Assembly: GCA_031398055.1 (NCBI GenBank)
Contig: JANNMS010000263.1
Span: 11,430-75,429 of the forward strand
DNA: 64,000 nucleotides
DNA from: M3007 sp031398055
GTDB lineage: Bacteria > Bacteroidota > Bacteroidia > Chitinophagales > Saprospiraceae
Direction of reading: 5' to 3'
A program made the position numbers and the translations under genes. Shown here piece after piece: positions 1-9,189 of the stretch. Under the pieces are notes generated by a model. That model searched no databases, was not told the DNA's origin, and was given only the letters and a program-made list of their open reading frames with translations. Position 1 is the stretch's first letter, and each line of letters starts with the position of its first letter.

Positions 1-465
1 GTAACCATCATCTAATTCAACAATTGACCGAGGAAATTTAACCAGACTGGTCATGTCAGGATAAACTTTTACAAACTCGGTTTGAAAATGCCTGTCAAAT
101 TTGATGGCCATTGCATCATTGGAAGCAAAAGTAAATGCGGTGGCCAAAAAACCGCCATCATTGGTCTGTTCGATATCTGCCCACAGCTCGCCCGTGGAAA
201 GTGCCCATCCCAAACTATCACAAATCAATTGATTGTCAATAAACAAGCCGGATGAATCATATCGTGCAAAATACAAACATTGGTAGAAAGGTGGGTCTTT
301 TGGTCGTGCCATTCCGTAGCCAATTATCGTATCATTTATTACCAAAACCCTGCGAAATTGGTTGCGAGGAAAACCTTCATCATATTTATTATTAAATCCG
401 GGTTGGCATATCGAAATAGTTGAGGCTATTGGCAAAAACAATAGAATGAAGATAAACTTTTTCAT
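1..465 (-). CDS. Partial secreted protein, N-terminal part only
   Basis: Reading the complement from the ATG at 465 gives an open frame of 155 codons that runs off the left edge of the window. It opens with a classical signal peptide (MKKFIFILLFLP then a small-residue stretch), so the product is probably exported. The following part has no motif I recognise; phrases such as RVLVINDTIIGYG and WADIEQTNDGGF resemble the beta-propeller-like or PQQ-like lead domains of Bacteroidota T9SS cargo, and the next gene upstream on the same strand is T9SS cargo, but the C-terminus that would carry a sorting domain lies outside the window. Function unknown. Confidence 0.7.
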   Translation of the reverse strand, partial: MKKFIFILLFLPIASTISICQPGFNNKYDEGFPRNQFRRVLVINDTIIGYGMARPKDPPFYQCLYFARYDSSGLFIDNQLICDSLGWALSTGELWADIEQTNDGGFLATAFTFASNDAMAIKFDRHFQTEFVKVYPDMTSLVKFPRSIVELDDGY

Positions 466-536
466 TGCTTCTTTTATTTTTGATGAAAAACAAAAGCCAG
501 TATTGTTGCCAAATGCAACAATACTGGCATAATTGA

Positions 537-3527
537 TCAGTGAGCAACAACAAGTTTACTTCGGAAGTGAATTCGATTATTCGATTGAATAACAACAGTA
601 TAAAATCCAGAAGGAATTCCTTTTAAATCAACAGTTGCAGATTGGGCAATTTTTTGGTTGACCATCATTTTGCCAGTCAAATCAAACAGACAAAATTGGT
701 GCGGGGCAAGACCATCTGGACAACGAATTTCAAGCAAGCCACGGCTTGGATTTGGAAAAATTTCAAAACCCGGCTTGTTTGGAGAAACCGAGCCTGATTT
801 AGCAGGTTTTTCGCCCAATTCCAAATCATCACAATATGACCAAGTTTCCCGGTCATTTCTGAACAAGACCTCTTTTGCCAAATAACCGGGTTCGGAACAG
901 TCCGAAACCCACAAATTCAAACTGTCCAAAACCGTTTCCGGTAAATGGTTCAATGATTCCCCGTTTTCCAATGATGGCCGGATGATTGCCAAAACCTGTT
1001 TGATTTTATCAAGTTCGTCGGCTTGTTGTGCTGTCAATTGATTTCGGATTGGAATTTGGAGCAACCAATTGTCATAAGATTGGAATCCTTTTTTGAAAAA
1101 ATAATGCCGTGCAATGCTTTGGTCAGATTCATAGGATTGCAGGTTTTTGTACCACTCGAACAAGGAATCAATTTTGATCCCCAAAGTGTCCAGCGCGTAA
1201 AATTGGACAATTTTTGACCCAATTCTATCCATTTCAGCGCGATGGACAGCAATTTCTCCTTCTAAAATTGTTTTTTGTGCCGGGTCGGTTGTTGTGGACA
1301 AAGTTATTTTTTTTGCCAACCAGGATGACTTCGCTTCTCCAAAATCAGTTTTTACAGATTCTGGACATTCAACACAACCATCGTCATTGGGAACAGGACA
1401 ATCTCCGTTTGCAAAAGGTGTCGGCTCCACATCTACATTAACCGCAACTTGTGGGGTTTGGATTGGAACGTTTAAGTGGTAATAGGTAAATTGATTGCCA
1501 GTGTTCCAGATATCAAAATTTGCGTTTTCAAAAGTGTTACCTGTTGCTACATTTCCCGGAAGAAATTGGTCAAACCTGCCCTGCGGGTTCCTAATCCCAG
1601 TCCCAGAGATGTAAATATGCGAATTTATACTTCCGGAATATTCGTTGCACTCGTACATCAGTCCACGGGTCGAGCTTGCTGCATTTATACCTTGTGCGAG
1701 ATCCCCGATATCCAAATCGAAGTATTTATTAAGGTGGATCAGGTTTTCGGCCTCACCTAAGTTGCGGGCAAGCGTCCCGACAAGGATTTCTTCTTCTTCG
1801 TTGTCAATGGATTGGAAGGTGTTGTTGGAAACATCGAAATTGGATTGTTGACCCAATAATTCCAGTCCAATAAAAGGTTCATTCGGTTGCGCCGGGCATT
1901 CATTTTTCCGGTCAATGTTAAAGGTTGAACCTGTAATCCTAAATGCCTCTGGAAATGCAGAATGTACCCCGGTATAACATCGTGCGAACGACGAACCAGT
2001 GATAGAATACCCGCCGTTCAAAATCTTCAACGACGAGGAACGGACACCAAAATCGAAGTACCTCAACCAAACTGTCCCTTGCAAAATGAACCCTGCATCT
2101 TTGGCAACTATCCCGTTGGCGCGGTCCGCCCGCCCGCCGCAACCTTGGATCCGGTTGTCGAACAAAAAACTCGAGGAGATTTTTAGACCAGAAATGCCCT
2201 CCATTTTTATCAAGGTCGGCTTGGAACTGCCCCGATAATTGTCGTTCACGATAAAAATGGAAGCGTTTACAAAACTCTTGTTTGGCTGTAAAACACCATT
2301 ATTGACAAAGGTATGGCTGCCAAACTCCAGCCCAATCGAACAGTTTTCAAGCCTTCCTCTTGCCTCAATTATCCCACCACCTTTGTTGTCCTCGGCATCA
2401 AACTCGACCGCGCCAATCCCATGAACGGCATGTTCAACTTTTCCACTTCCGTTCAATTGAACAAGACCTGCATTTGTGGTAGTCTGGTCTGCATTTTGGG
2501 TGCCTTCCACTTCGATCCCGCCCCACATTCCACACGAAGCGGTAATTGTTGAGTTGATGACCAATTTCCCGCTTTTTTTTACAAAAATATAAGTACCAGA
2601 TGCCATGTTCACTACTGCGTTCAAAATCAATGTCGCCCCTGCAGGCACTTCAATGTTCTGTTCAAAAGTGGAAGCACTGTTCCAAGTTGTCGTTCCTGGT
2701 GGCACAACAAACTGCTGGTTTATTTGAAAATTTTGAACTTCAGGATGGTATTTTAAAAAGTAGCGCATCCGTAGAACTTGCTCAGGCTCAAACCTGTCTT
2801 GACACCTTTTCGGCGTAGTGTATGCCATAAAATTTTTAAAAATAGTGGAACTGATGCTAGGGTGAGAAGTAGAAACGGAACAATCATCATTTACGATTAT
2901 GAAATCATCATTGGTTACTGGGTTTATTACAGTTCCACAAACTAAATCCCCACAACAATTACAGCCCGGATAAAAAACTCCTGAGCCATCTGGGCAAACC
3001 GTAGTTTGTTCATCGCAAGTGGTCGCAAATGTGTGATATAAACCCAAACAGTGCCCGACTTCGTGAATAAGAACAGGTAAACTTGAGGCGGGAACGCCAT
3101 TTTCAGAGCCTTCTACCCAAAGTCTATTATCAGGGACTGTACCTACTGATCCTTGCGCCACTCCGTTGTCTGGACGAATATTAACAGTCAATCCGCCTAT
3201 AAAATTCTGCTCGACATTTGCTACTTGAAAGCATTTCCCATCGGGAGCTGCTGCCAGAATGAAATAAATGTGGGATGGTTCAGGGTTGTATGCCTTGTTC
3301 AAATTGTTCAGGGCAATTGTAGTCCGGCGGGTAAGCTCTGCGTTGCCCAAATTGGCTGTCCATGTTCCAGTACTGGCGTTCTCAACAAAAACAAAGTAGG
3401 TTCGGATATAAAACTTCCCGGTTACTTGATCATAGGGCCCCGTGAAACTTTGGGAAAAAAGAGGCAGGAAAAAAAAATGGAGAAGGATCATGATTACCCC
3501 CCCCTGAAAAAGAATTGTTTTTTTCAT
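537..3527 (-). CDS. Secreted M43 (pappalysin/cytophagalysin-like) zinc metalloprotease with T9SS sorting domain
   Basis: A 996-aa protein when started at the ATG at 3527, which gives a signal peptide (MKKTILFQGG followed by a hydrophobic run ending near LFSQSF); the upstream in-frame extension to 3629 lacks one and would run into the neighbouring gene. Residues 155-165 read HEVGHCLGLYH, the HExxHxxGxxH zinc site of metzincins, and a Met-turn candidate (NFMAYTTP) follows near residue 228, matching peptidase family M43. The middle (about 300-760) is rich in Asn/Gly/Val strands like a right-handed beta-helix. The last about 75 residues start FEIFPNPSRG, a type A T9SS C-terminal sorting domain. 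It therefore should be exported through the Sec and type IX systems and act at or outside the cell surface. Substrate unknown. Confidence 0.85.
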   Translation of the reverse strand: MKKTILFQGGVIMILLHFFFLPLFSQSFTGPYDQVTGKFYIRTYFVFVENASTGTWTANLGNAELTRRTTIALNNLNKAYNPEPSHIYFILAAAPDGKCFQVANVEQNFIGGLTVNIRPDNGVAQGSVGTVPDNRLWVEGSENGVPASSLPVLIHEVGHCLGLYHTFATTCDEQTTVCPDGSGVFYPGCNCCGDLVCGTVINPVTNDDFIIVNDDCSVSTSHPSISSTIFKNFMAYTTPKRCQDRFEPEQVLRMRYFLKYHPEVQNFQINQQFVVPPGTTTWNSASTFEQNIEVPAGATLILNAVVNMASGTYIFVKKSGKLVINSTITASCGMWGGIEVEGTQNADQTTTNAGLVQLNGSGKVEHAVHGIGAVEFDAEDNKGGGIIEARGRLENCSIGLEFGSHTFVNNGVLQPNKSFVNASIFIVNDNYRGSSKPTLIKMEGISGLKISSSFLFDNRIQGCGGRADRANGIVAKDAGFILQGTVWLRYFDFGVRSSSLKILNGGYSITGSSFARCYTGVHSAFPEAFRITGSTFNIDRKNECPAQPNEPFIGLELLGQQSNFDVSNNTFQSIDNEEEEILVGTLARNLGEAENLIHLNKYFDLDIGDLAQGINAASSTRGLMYECNEYSGSINSHIYISGTGIRNPQGRFDQFLPGNVATGNTFENANFDIWNTGNQFTYYHLNVPIQTPQVAVNVDVEPTPFANGDCPVPNDDGCVECPESVKTDFGEAKSSWLAKKITLSTTTDPAQKTILEGEIAVHRAEMDRIGSKIVQFYALDTLGIKIDSLFEWYKNLQSYESDQSIARHYFFKKGFQSYDNWLLQIPIRNQLTAQQADELDKIKQVLAIIRPSLENGESLNHLPETVLDSLNLWVSDCSEPGYLAKEVLFRNDRETWSYCDDLELGEKPAKSGSVSPNKPGFEIFPNPSRGLLEIRCPDGLAPHQFCLFDLTGKMMVNQKIAQSATVDLKGIPSGFYTVVIQSNNRIHFRSKLVVAH

Positions 3528-3618
3528 GTTGAAAAAATTTTGGTGAGAAAAATTTGAGTTGTAAAGAGTTTCAAACTTACTCGAAAAATTAATCCCACCA
3601 AAATTTTCAACAATTCGA

Positions 3619-5148
3619 TTACTCCACAATCAATTTTATCTTCAACCTCGACCCGATTTTCAAATTTCCGTAGCCGTTCAATTTCAAAATTTCTGCCGTC
3701 GGGACTTCGTATTTTTTGGCAATTTCATCCAAGGTTTCGTTCCGCCGGACGGTGTGATATTGAAAATTTTGAACAGTCGGCGGCTTTGGTTTTTGGGTTT
3801 CTGCTGGTTTTGCCGTGAAATCCTGTTCCGAGTTTTTGGCAAGAATCGGCACGGAAGTTTTTGTTTTTTTCTGTGGTTTCGGAGCGGTCGGTCTCGCCTC
3901 AGGCGAGAGCGGAGCCGGCGTTTCAATTTTCAAAACTTCGTGTTTTTGAATCACGACTGGCCGCCACAATTTCAAAGAAGTGCCTGCCGAAACCCAATTG
4001 CTTTTCAAATTATTCCAAGATTTTATCTGTTCGCCGTTCGCGCCGATGGCTGCGCCGATGCGGTCGATGTGGTCGGCTTGCTCAATTCTGAAATTGGTTG
4101 TGGCATATTTTCCATCATTTTCGGTGCCGATGATAAATGTGGAAGCCAAATCGGCTACGTAATTCCGCTGGGAACTCAAACCGTTCAAATAATTGACAAA
4201 AGCAGTCATCGTGCGCGTCGGAAGAACAATGTAATGGCCTTCCATCGTGGCCGGGATGTAATCTTTTTTGTAACCGGGATTCAATTTTTTCACGACTTGA
4301 TATTCCAAACCGGTCGCATCGGCAATCGAATTGAACGACATCCCTTCCCAAGTTTTCAGGTAAGATGTCAATTGCAAATCCAATTCCGGGTCGGTGGTCA
4401 TCAAATTGTGCAATTGAAAATAGTTGCACAAATAAGTTGCGGCGATGAATGCAGGGACATAATTGGCCGTTTCTTTTGGCAAATAGCGTTGCAAATGCCA
4501 AAAATTGCGGCTGTGCGCCCGTTTTATGGCACTGCTCACCCGACCCGGCCCAGAATTGTAAGCCGCCAAAGCCAGAGCCCAATCGCCAAATTGCCGGTGC
4601 AAATCTTTCAAATATCGCATCGCGGCATCGGTCGAGGCAACTGGGTCATTGCGCTCGTCCACCTGATTATTTTGGCGAAGGCCATATTGCGAACCAGTTT
4701 GGGGCATGAATTGCCAAAGTCCAGCCGCCCCGACCCTCGAAGTTGCCTCCGCATTCAAAGCCGATTCGACGACGGACAAATATTTCAAATCATTTGGAAG
4801 GTTGTGCTCCTTCAATTTTTGCTCAAAAAGTGGAAAGTAAACGAGGCGTTTTCCGAGCAAAATTTCTGCTTTGTCCCTTTTTCTGTAAAAATAAGTGGAC
4901 AAATAACTGCGCACGGCAGCCGTGTAATTCAAGGGCAAGCAACTGCTCAAATAGCCCAACCGCTCCTTGACTTCGCCATCATAAAATGGCAGGACGCCGA
5001 GATTTTGGGTTTCGGGGGTGAAATTTTCGAGGGTGTCCGGTTCGCCCAACAAATCAGATTCTCCATTTTGGGCAAAAAAAGCACCCGGAAAAAAAACTAA
5101 AATTAGGCAAGTGAAAATCCACCTTGGCATTTTTGTCAATCGCTGCAT
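3619..5148 (-). CDS. Membrane-associated lytic murein transglycosylase, MltD-like, with LysM
   Basis: A 509-aa exported protein (signal peptide about 1-26; start could also be Met-7). Residues about 105-215 form an SLT/GH23 domain: the catalytic Glu is in SVVESALNAEA (E128), followed by GAAGLWQFMPQT and the AALAYNSGPGRV-type signature (here LALAAYNSGPGRV). A Pro/Lys/Thr-rich linker (about 400-465) leads to a C-terminal LysM (YHTVRRNETLDEIAKKY) that binds peptidoglycan. The enzyme cleaves the MurNAc-GlcNAc bond forming 1,6-anhydro ends and works in the periplasm on the cell wall. The linker contains one copy of an in-frame palindrome (3892-3908) that recurs in three other genes here. It sits 91 bp upstream of the M43 protease on the same strand. 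Confidence 0.88.
   Translation of the reverse strand: MQRLTKMPRWIFTCLILVFFPGAFFAQNGESDLLGEPDTLENFTPETQNLGVLPFYDGEVKERLGYLSSCLPLNYTAAVRSYLSTYFYRKRDKAEILLGKRLVYFPLFEQKLKEHNLPNDLKYLSVVESALNAEATSRVGAAGLWQFMPQTGSQYGLRQNNQVDERNDPVASTDAAMRYLKDLHRQFGDWALALAAYNSGPGRVSSAIKRAHSRNFWHLQRYLPKETANYVPAFIAATYLCNYFQLHNLMTTDPELDLQLTSYLKTWEGMSFNSIADATGLEYQVVKKLNPGYKKDYIPATMEGHYIVLPTRTMTAFVNYLNGLSSQRNYVADLASTFIIGTENDGKYATTNFRIEQADHIDRIGAAIGANGEQIKSWNNLKSNWVSAGTSLKLWRPVVIQKHEVLKIETPAPLSPEARPTAPKPQKKTKTSVPILAKNSEQDFTAKPAETQKPKPPTVQNFQYHTVRRNETLDEIAKKYEVPTAEILKLNGYGNLKIGSRLKIKLIVE
3892..3908. repeat. Short palindrome inside the MltD-like gene (copy A)
   Basis: TCTCGCCTCAGGCGAGA: two 8-bp arms around a single C. On the coding strand it is read CTC TCG CCT GAG GCG AGA, contributing LSPEAR to the Pro-rich linker. 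The same core appears at 22126, 48772 and 59763. Confidence 0.8.
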
Positions 5149-5551
5149 CAGTAAAAATCTTTATTAAAAATTAAAAAAACAAGCCAATTTGGTAGGAGGT
5201 AGATGGGTGATCTTGGCTTTTGAGATGAAAAAACGGCTTTGGAAAAGAATTATTTTCGATTAAAAGTAGGGTTCAATGAAGTTTCTTGAAACAAGTATTT
5301 CACGGGTGTATTGGCAAAAGTCAGAAAAACTGGTCATCCGAGGTACTTTTTAAATCAAAAATTTTTGTCAGGTTATTGCTTTTTTTTGAAAGTGGGCATC
5401 GTTTTCGAATCTTCAAAGGTTTCGGGAACGTGGGTTTGAGAAGCCGCCAAGATTTGTGCCAAAGAACTTTTTAACCAAAACGGCAAGGCGGCAAAGCATC
5501 GTGAAATGTGGTAAAATATGTTCCGTTTGGTTCGCAGGACAAGCAAAAACG
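5149..5551. other. Intergenic, 403 bp, no gene seen
   Basis: Between the amidohydrolase and the lytic transglycosylase, both on minus. A-rich and T-rich with scattered stops. A minus-strand TACTTTTA at 5261-5268 could be a weak -7 element for the transglycosylase. Short words such as GGCAAGGCGGCAAAG near 5481 look like the dispersed word repeats common in this window but no second arm is present. The small open frame on the minus strand here has no support. Confidence 0.4.
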
Positions 5552-6466
5552 TCAAACGATGGGCGATAACTTTAACATTTTTGCGGCATTTTCCTTCAAA
5601 ATCAAAGGTTTCACCTCGTCCTTAAAACCGGCCGTTTCAAAATCTTTCAGCCATCTTTCGGGCGTAATCAATGGGAAATCGGTGCCGAAAAGCACCCGTT
5701 CTTTCAGTTGCGTGTTGGCATATTGCACCAATTGTGGCGGAAAATACTTCGGCGACCAGCCCGACAGATCAATAAAAACGTTCGGTTTGTGCATCGCCAC
5801 CGACAGCGCCTCGTCCTGCCACGGCCAACTCGGATGTGCTATAATAATAGGTAAGTCCGGAAAATCGATGGCCACATCGTCGAGGTGCATCGGGTTGGAA
5901 TATTCGAGCCGCAATTTCCCGCCGCCCCGAACCCCACTCCCAAAACCAGAATGTCCCGAATGGAACAGCATCGGCAAACCCGCCGCCGCAATTTCTTCAT
6001 ATAAATGGTAGGCCAACCGACGGTCGTTCGGGTAAAAACCTTGAACCGTCGGGTGAAATTTGAAGCCCCGCACCCCAAAATCTTCAATCAATCGCCGAGC
6101 CTCGCGCGCGCCCATCCGGCCTTTGTGCGGGTCGATGCTGGCAAACGGAATCATGATATCCGCGTTTTTCGCCGCAGTTTCAGCGATTTCTTCATTTGGG
6201 ATGCGCCGCCGGCCAAGTTCGAATTCGGCATCGATGCAAAACATGACGAACGCAATTTTCCGCTCGCGGTAATAATCTGCCGTTTCCTGAATCGTCGGGC
6301 GGTGCGCAGATTTGAAATATTTGGCGAAGGCCACATCGAATTCCGGGCGGAAATCGTCGTGCGGTTGGCAGCACGAAACTTCGGCGTGGGTGTGGACATC
6401 GATGGCGAGGATGTCGCCGAGGTTTATTCCCATCTTTTTTAGGTCTAATAATTCATCATTCATCAT
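5552..6466 (-). CDS. Amidohydrolase-2 family protein (ACMSD/resorcylate decarboxylase-like fold)
   Basis: A 304-aa TIM-barrel metal enzyme of the amidohydrolase 2 family (PF04909 type). Visible landmarks: the beta-1 HxH motif in DVHTHAEV (about 23-30), GFKFHPTVQGFYP near 130, LFHSGHSG near 163, IIAHPSWPW near 200, and the beta-8 metal Asp in LFGTDFPLI near 250. Family members decarboxylate or hydrate aromatic and ring-cleavage products. It is last in a minus-strand run of transporter, crotonase, acyl-CoA ligase and SDR and begins at the stop of the SDR (shared base 6466), so I infer translational coupling and a role in the same aromatic acid pathway. The exact reaction cannot be told from sequence. 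Confidence 0.8.
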   Translation of the reverse strand: MMNDELLDLKKMGINLGDILAIDVHTHAEVSCCQPHDDFRPEFDVAFAKYFKSAHRPTIQETADYYRERKIAFVMFCIDAEFELGRRRIPNEEIAETAAKNADIMIPFASIDPHKGRMGAREARRLIEDFGVRGFKFHPTVQGFYPNDRRLAYHLYEEIAAAGLPMLFHSGHSGFGSGVRGGGKLRLEYSNPMHLDDVAIDFPDLPIIIAHPSWPWQDEALSVAMHKPNVFIDLSGWSPKYFPPQLVQYANTQLKERVLFGTDFPLITPERWLKDFETAGFKDEVKPLILKENAAKMLKLSPIV

Positions 6467-7233
6467 TATTTCGCGGCCATCCGAATTGCGCCGTCCAGCC
6501 GAATCGTTTCGCCGTTCAACATTTGGTTTTCGATGATGTGCTTTGCGAGTGCCGCAAATTCGCTCGGCTGCCCGAGCCGCGCGGGAAAAGGCACTTGCAG
6601 GCCGAGCGAAATTTTGGCTTCGTCGGACAAATTTTTCATCATCGGCGTTTCAAAAATGCCGGGCGCGATGCACATCACCCGGATCCCAAAACGCGCCAGT
6701 TCGCGGGCAATCGGCAAAATCATGGCCACAATCCCACCTTTCGAGGCCGAATATGCCGCCTGTCCGATTTGCCCTTCGAACGCCGCCGCCGATGCCGTTG
6801 CAATCAAAATGCCGCGTTCGCCGCTCGCGCCCGGCTCGTTTTTTTGCAAAATTTCGGCCACCAAACGGATGACGTTGAAAGTCCCAATCAAATTTATTTG
6901 AACGGTTTTTGAAAAATTGGCCAAGGAATGTGGCCCGTTTTTTCCCAAAACCCGTTCGGCTGGACCGATGCCAGCGCAATTTATCGCACCGTGCAGGCCG
7001 CCAAATTTTCGGACCGCCACATCAATTGCCGCCCGGACGCTCGCCTCGTCGGTGATGTCGGTTTGGACAAATTTTGCGCGGCTGCCGAGCGATTTTTCGG
7101 CAATTTTCCCGGCATCGGCGTTGATGTCGGCGAGCAGCGCGAAACCTTCATTTTTGACAATTATTTCGGCGGTCGCCAAACCCAAACCCGATGCGGCGCC
7201 GGCTACAAAAAAGACCTTGTTTTTGATTTCCAT
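6466..7233 (-). CDS. Short-chain dehydrogenase, 3-hydroxyacyl-CoA dehydrogenase type-2-like
   Basis: Started at the ATG at 7233 this gives 255 aa (a GTG seven codons upstream lies inside the inverted repeat and is less likely). Rossmann glycine motif VAGAASGLG at the N-terminus, NCAGIGPAE at the end of beta-4, Ser/Tyr/Lys catalytic set in TASAAAFEGQIGQAAYSASKGG, and the C-terminal IRLDGAIRM motif usual in the HSD17B10-like SDRs. Likely NAD-dependent oxidation of a 3-hydroxyacyl-CoA, which fits its place after a CoA ligase and a crotonase in the operon. It could oxidise the hydroxyphenylpropionyl-CoA formed by hydration of a cinnamoyl-CoA; that substrate is inferred from context only. Confidence 0.85.
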   Translation of the reverse strand: MEIKNKVFFVAGAASGLGLATAEIIVKNEGFALLADINADAGKIAEKSLGSRAKFVQTDITDEASVRAAIDVAVRKFGGLHGAINCAGIGPAERVLGKNGPHSLANFSKTVQINLIGTFNVIRLVAEILQKNEPGASGERGILIATASAAAFEGQIGQAAYSASKGGIVAMILPIARELARFGIRVMCIAPGIFETPMMKNLSDEAKISLGLQVPFPARLGQPSEFAALAKHIIENQMLNGETIRLDGAIRMAAK

Positions 7234-7250
7234 TTTCTTGATTTTTTTTG

Positions 7251-7351
7251 ACACATAGGAACATAGGAGTTTTCACCTAGAGACACATAGGTTTTAGGTG
7301 TTTTTAAAAATCTATGTGTCTCTATGTGAAAACGCCTATGTTCCTATGTGT
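7251..7351. repeat. Long inverted repeat (40-bp arms) between ligase and SDR genes
   Basis: Arm 7251-7290 and arm 7312-7351 are reverse complements with 2 mismatches in 40, separated by a 21-bp loop. Each arm is made of near-repeated words (ACACATAGGAACATAGG, then GAGACACATAG). The right arm reaches into the upstream gene and supplies its last codons and TAG stop; the left arm touches the SDR start region. It lies inside an operon, so it is either a partial terminator or a transposed hairpin element. Confidence 0.85.
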
Positions 7352-9189
7352 TTAATCTCCAAAACCTGCGGCAAAAGTGCTATTTCATAAATCATCGCCA
7401 CCCACTCCGCCCGGTTCGCCAAAATCGCCCGCTGATTGATGGAGCCTTTGTCCGTGATTTCGCCGCGTTCCATCGAAAGTTGAAAATCGGCAAAAACCGC
7501 CCGGCGAACCAGCGTCGAACTGCCCGTGTTTTTTTTCGAAAAACCGTCCAGCACGTTTTTCAAAGCAGCCAAAACTGCGGGCGAATTGACGATTTTTTTC
7601 AAATCAAACTCGTTTTCCAGCCCGGCCAATTTTTTGCAAAAATTCAACTCTGGAAAAACGATTGCCCCCAAAAATGCGCGGTCGTGTCCTGTTATCACTG
7701 CATCCTGAATCAAACCGTTGCCCGCTGCGATGAGTTTTGATTTTAAAATTCCGACGTTTACCCACGTTCCCGTGTCCAATTTAAAATCTTCGGCGATGCG
7801 CCCGTCGAAAACCATTCCTGCGTTCGGGTTTTCAAAATCAACAAATTTCAGGGCATCGCCCGTGCAGAAAAAACCTTCCTCGTCGAATGCTTTTTGGGTG
7901 GCTTCCGGGTTTTTCCAGTAGCCCGGCGTGATGTTTTCGCCGCGAAAACGGGCTTCCAATTTGCCACCGTCCGGCACCAATTTCACTTCCAAACCGGGCA
8001 CTGGCACGCCAATCATCCCCGCAAAACTTCCAAAATGAACATTAAAAAGGCAGGACGGACTCGCCTCGGTCATGCCCAAACCGGTGCCGATCAACAGCCG
8101 TTTGCCGGTCGTTTCGTGCGCCAATTTTTCCAAATCGTCCCAAACGTGCTGCGGCATGCCCGCCCCGGCGTAAAAAAACATTTTTAAATTACTGAAAAAA
8201 TGCTTCCGCAAATCGTCGTCTTTTCTGAGTTGCGGAATCAAATCCTCAAAACCTTTTGGCACGTTGAAATAAACGGTCGGTGCGATTTCGCGGAGGTTTT
8301 CGAGCGTCGTTTCGATGCCTTTCGGGGTCGGGTTTCCGCCGTCGATGAACAACGAACCGCCGTTGAAAACCGTCAAACCGAAGTTGTGGTTGCCGCCAAA
8401 AGTATGGTTCCACGGCAGCCAATCGACCAGCGTCAGGCCGCCGTTTTTGAAAAAAGGAAAAGTTTGGGTGATTTGCTGCCAGTTCGCCGTGATGTTTCCG
8501 TGCGTATTTATCACGCCTTTTGGCAGGCCGGTCGAACCGGAAGTGAACAGGATTTTGGCGACCGTCGTCGGTTGGATTTTTTGAAATGCCTTTTCGACGG
8601 CGCGGGTCGGTTTTGTTTTTAAAATTTCTTCAAATAAAATCTGCCCCGGCAGCGCATTTTCCACCGCAACCACTTGAATCTCCCGCGCAACGGCTCGAAT
8701 TGCGTTTTCAAATGCCTGGCCATTTTGGACAAAAATCAGCCCCGGCGAAAGCATTTCGATGACGTGCCGAAGTTTTTCAAAATCGGTTGACCGCAAAGAA
8801 TACGCTGGGGCAATCGGCGAAAACGGCAAACCAACGTGCAAAGCGGCAAGCGAAATCAAACCGTGCTCGACGCTGTTTTCGGACAAAATGACGAGGGGTT
8901 TTTCAGGCGAAACTTGACTTTCGAGCAAGAATTGGGCGAGGTTTTTTACTGCGTCAAAAGTTTCCGAGTAGGTCAAATTTTGCCAGAAGCCGTTTTTTTT
9001 CTGGCCGATAAAAACCCGGTCGGGCGTTTTTTTTGCAAAATGCACGAGCCGCGCCGTCATCCGGTGCGGGCGTTTTTTGAGTTCGACGGCAGATTTTAAA
9101 ATGACAATCCCATCGTCGATGACCTTTTTTTCGAGGTCAATTTTGATGGTTGGGATTTTTAGAAAAGGTGTTTTTTTTAAATCCATCAT
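7336..9189 (-). CDS. Acyl-CoA/feruloyl-CoA synthase-like AMP-forming ligase
   Basis: A 617-aa ANL-superfamily enzyme. The P-loop-like A3 motif is KILFTSGSTGLPKGVINTH (about 215), followed by the aromatic substrate loop WLPWNHTFGGNHN, the A5 motif IGTGLGMTEASP, and PGYWKNPEATQKAFDEEGFFCTGDALKF. WLPWNHTFG and the overall length match the feruloyl-CoA synthase branch rather than short acetyl-CoA synthetases. It would activate an aromatic or phenylpropanoid acid to its CoA thioester using ATP. Its ATG overlaps the stop of the crotonase gene by 4 bp. The C-terminal residues (KHIGT and stop) are encoded by the inverted repeat at 7312-7351, so the native terminus may have been replaced. Confidence 0.85.
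   Translation of the reverse strand: MMDLKKTPFLKIPTIKIDLEKKVIDDGIVILKSAVELKKRPHRMTARLVHFAKKTPDRVFIGQKKNGFWQNLTYSETFDAVKNLAQFLLESQVSPEKPLVILSENSVEHGLISLAALHVGLPFSPIAPAYSLRSTDFEKLRHVIEMLSPGLIFVQNGQAFENAIRAVAREIQVVAVENALPGQILFEEILKTKPTRAVEKAFQKIQPTTVAKILFTSGSTGLPKGVINTHGNITANWQQITQTFPFFKNGGLTLVDWLPWNHTFGGNHNFGLTVFNGGSLFIDGGNPTPKGIETTLENLREIAPTVYFNVPKGFEDLIPQLRKDDDLRKHFFSNLKMFFYAGAGMPQHVWDDLEKLAHETTGKRLLIGTGLGMTEASPSCLFNVHFGSFAGMIGVPVPGLEVKLVPDGGKLEARFRGENITPGYWKNPEATQKAFDEEGFFCTGDALKFVDFENPNAGMVFDGRIAEDFKLDTGTWVNVGILKSKLIAAGNGLIQDAVITGHDRAFLGAIVFPELNFCKKLAGLENEFDLKKIVNSPAVLAALKNVLDGFSKKNTGSSTLVRRAVFADFQLSMERGEITDKGSINQRAILANRAEWVAMIYEIALLPQVLEIKHIGT

Noticed and set aside
3528..3629. Upstream extension of the M43 protease frame
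   Set aside because: Would bury the signal peptide and overlap the end of the transglycosylase gene.
3754..5100. 448-codon open frame on plus opposite the lytic transglycosylase
   Set aside because: Antisense shadow: no signal, motif or start context, and the minus strand has unmistakable SLT and LysM motifs.
5373..5555. 60-codon minus frame in the 5.1-5.5 kb gap
   Set aside because: No start context or similarity; built partly from a dispersed word repeat and overlapping the amidohydrolase stop.
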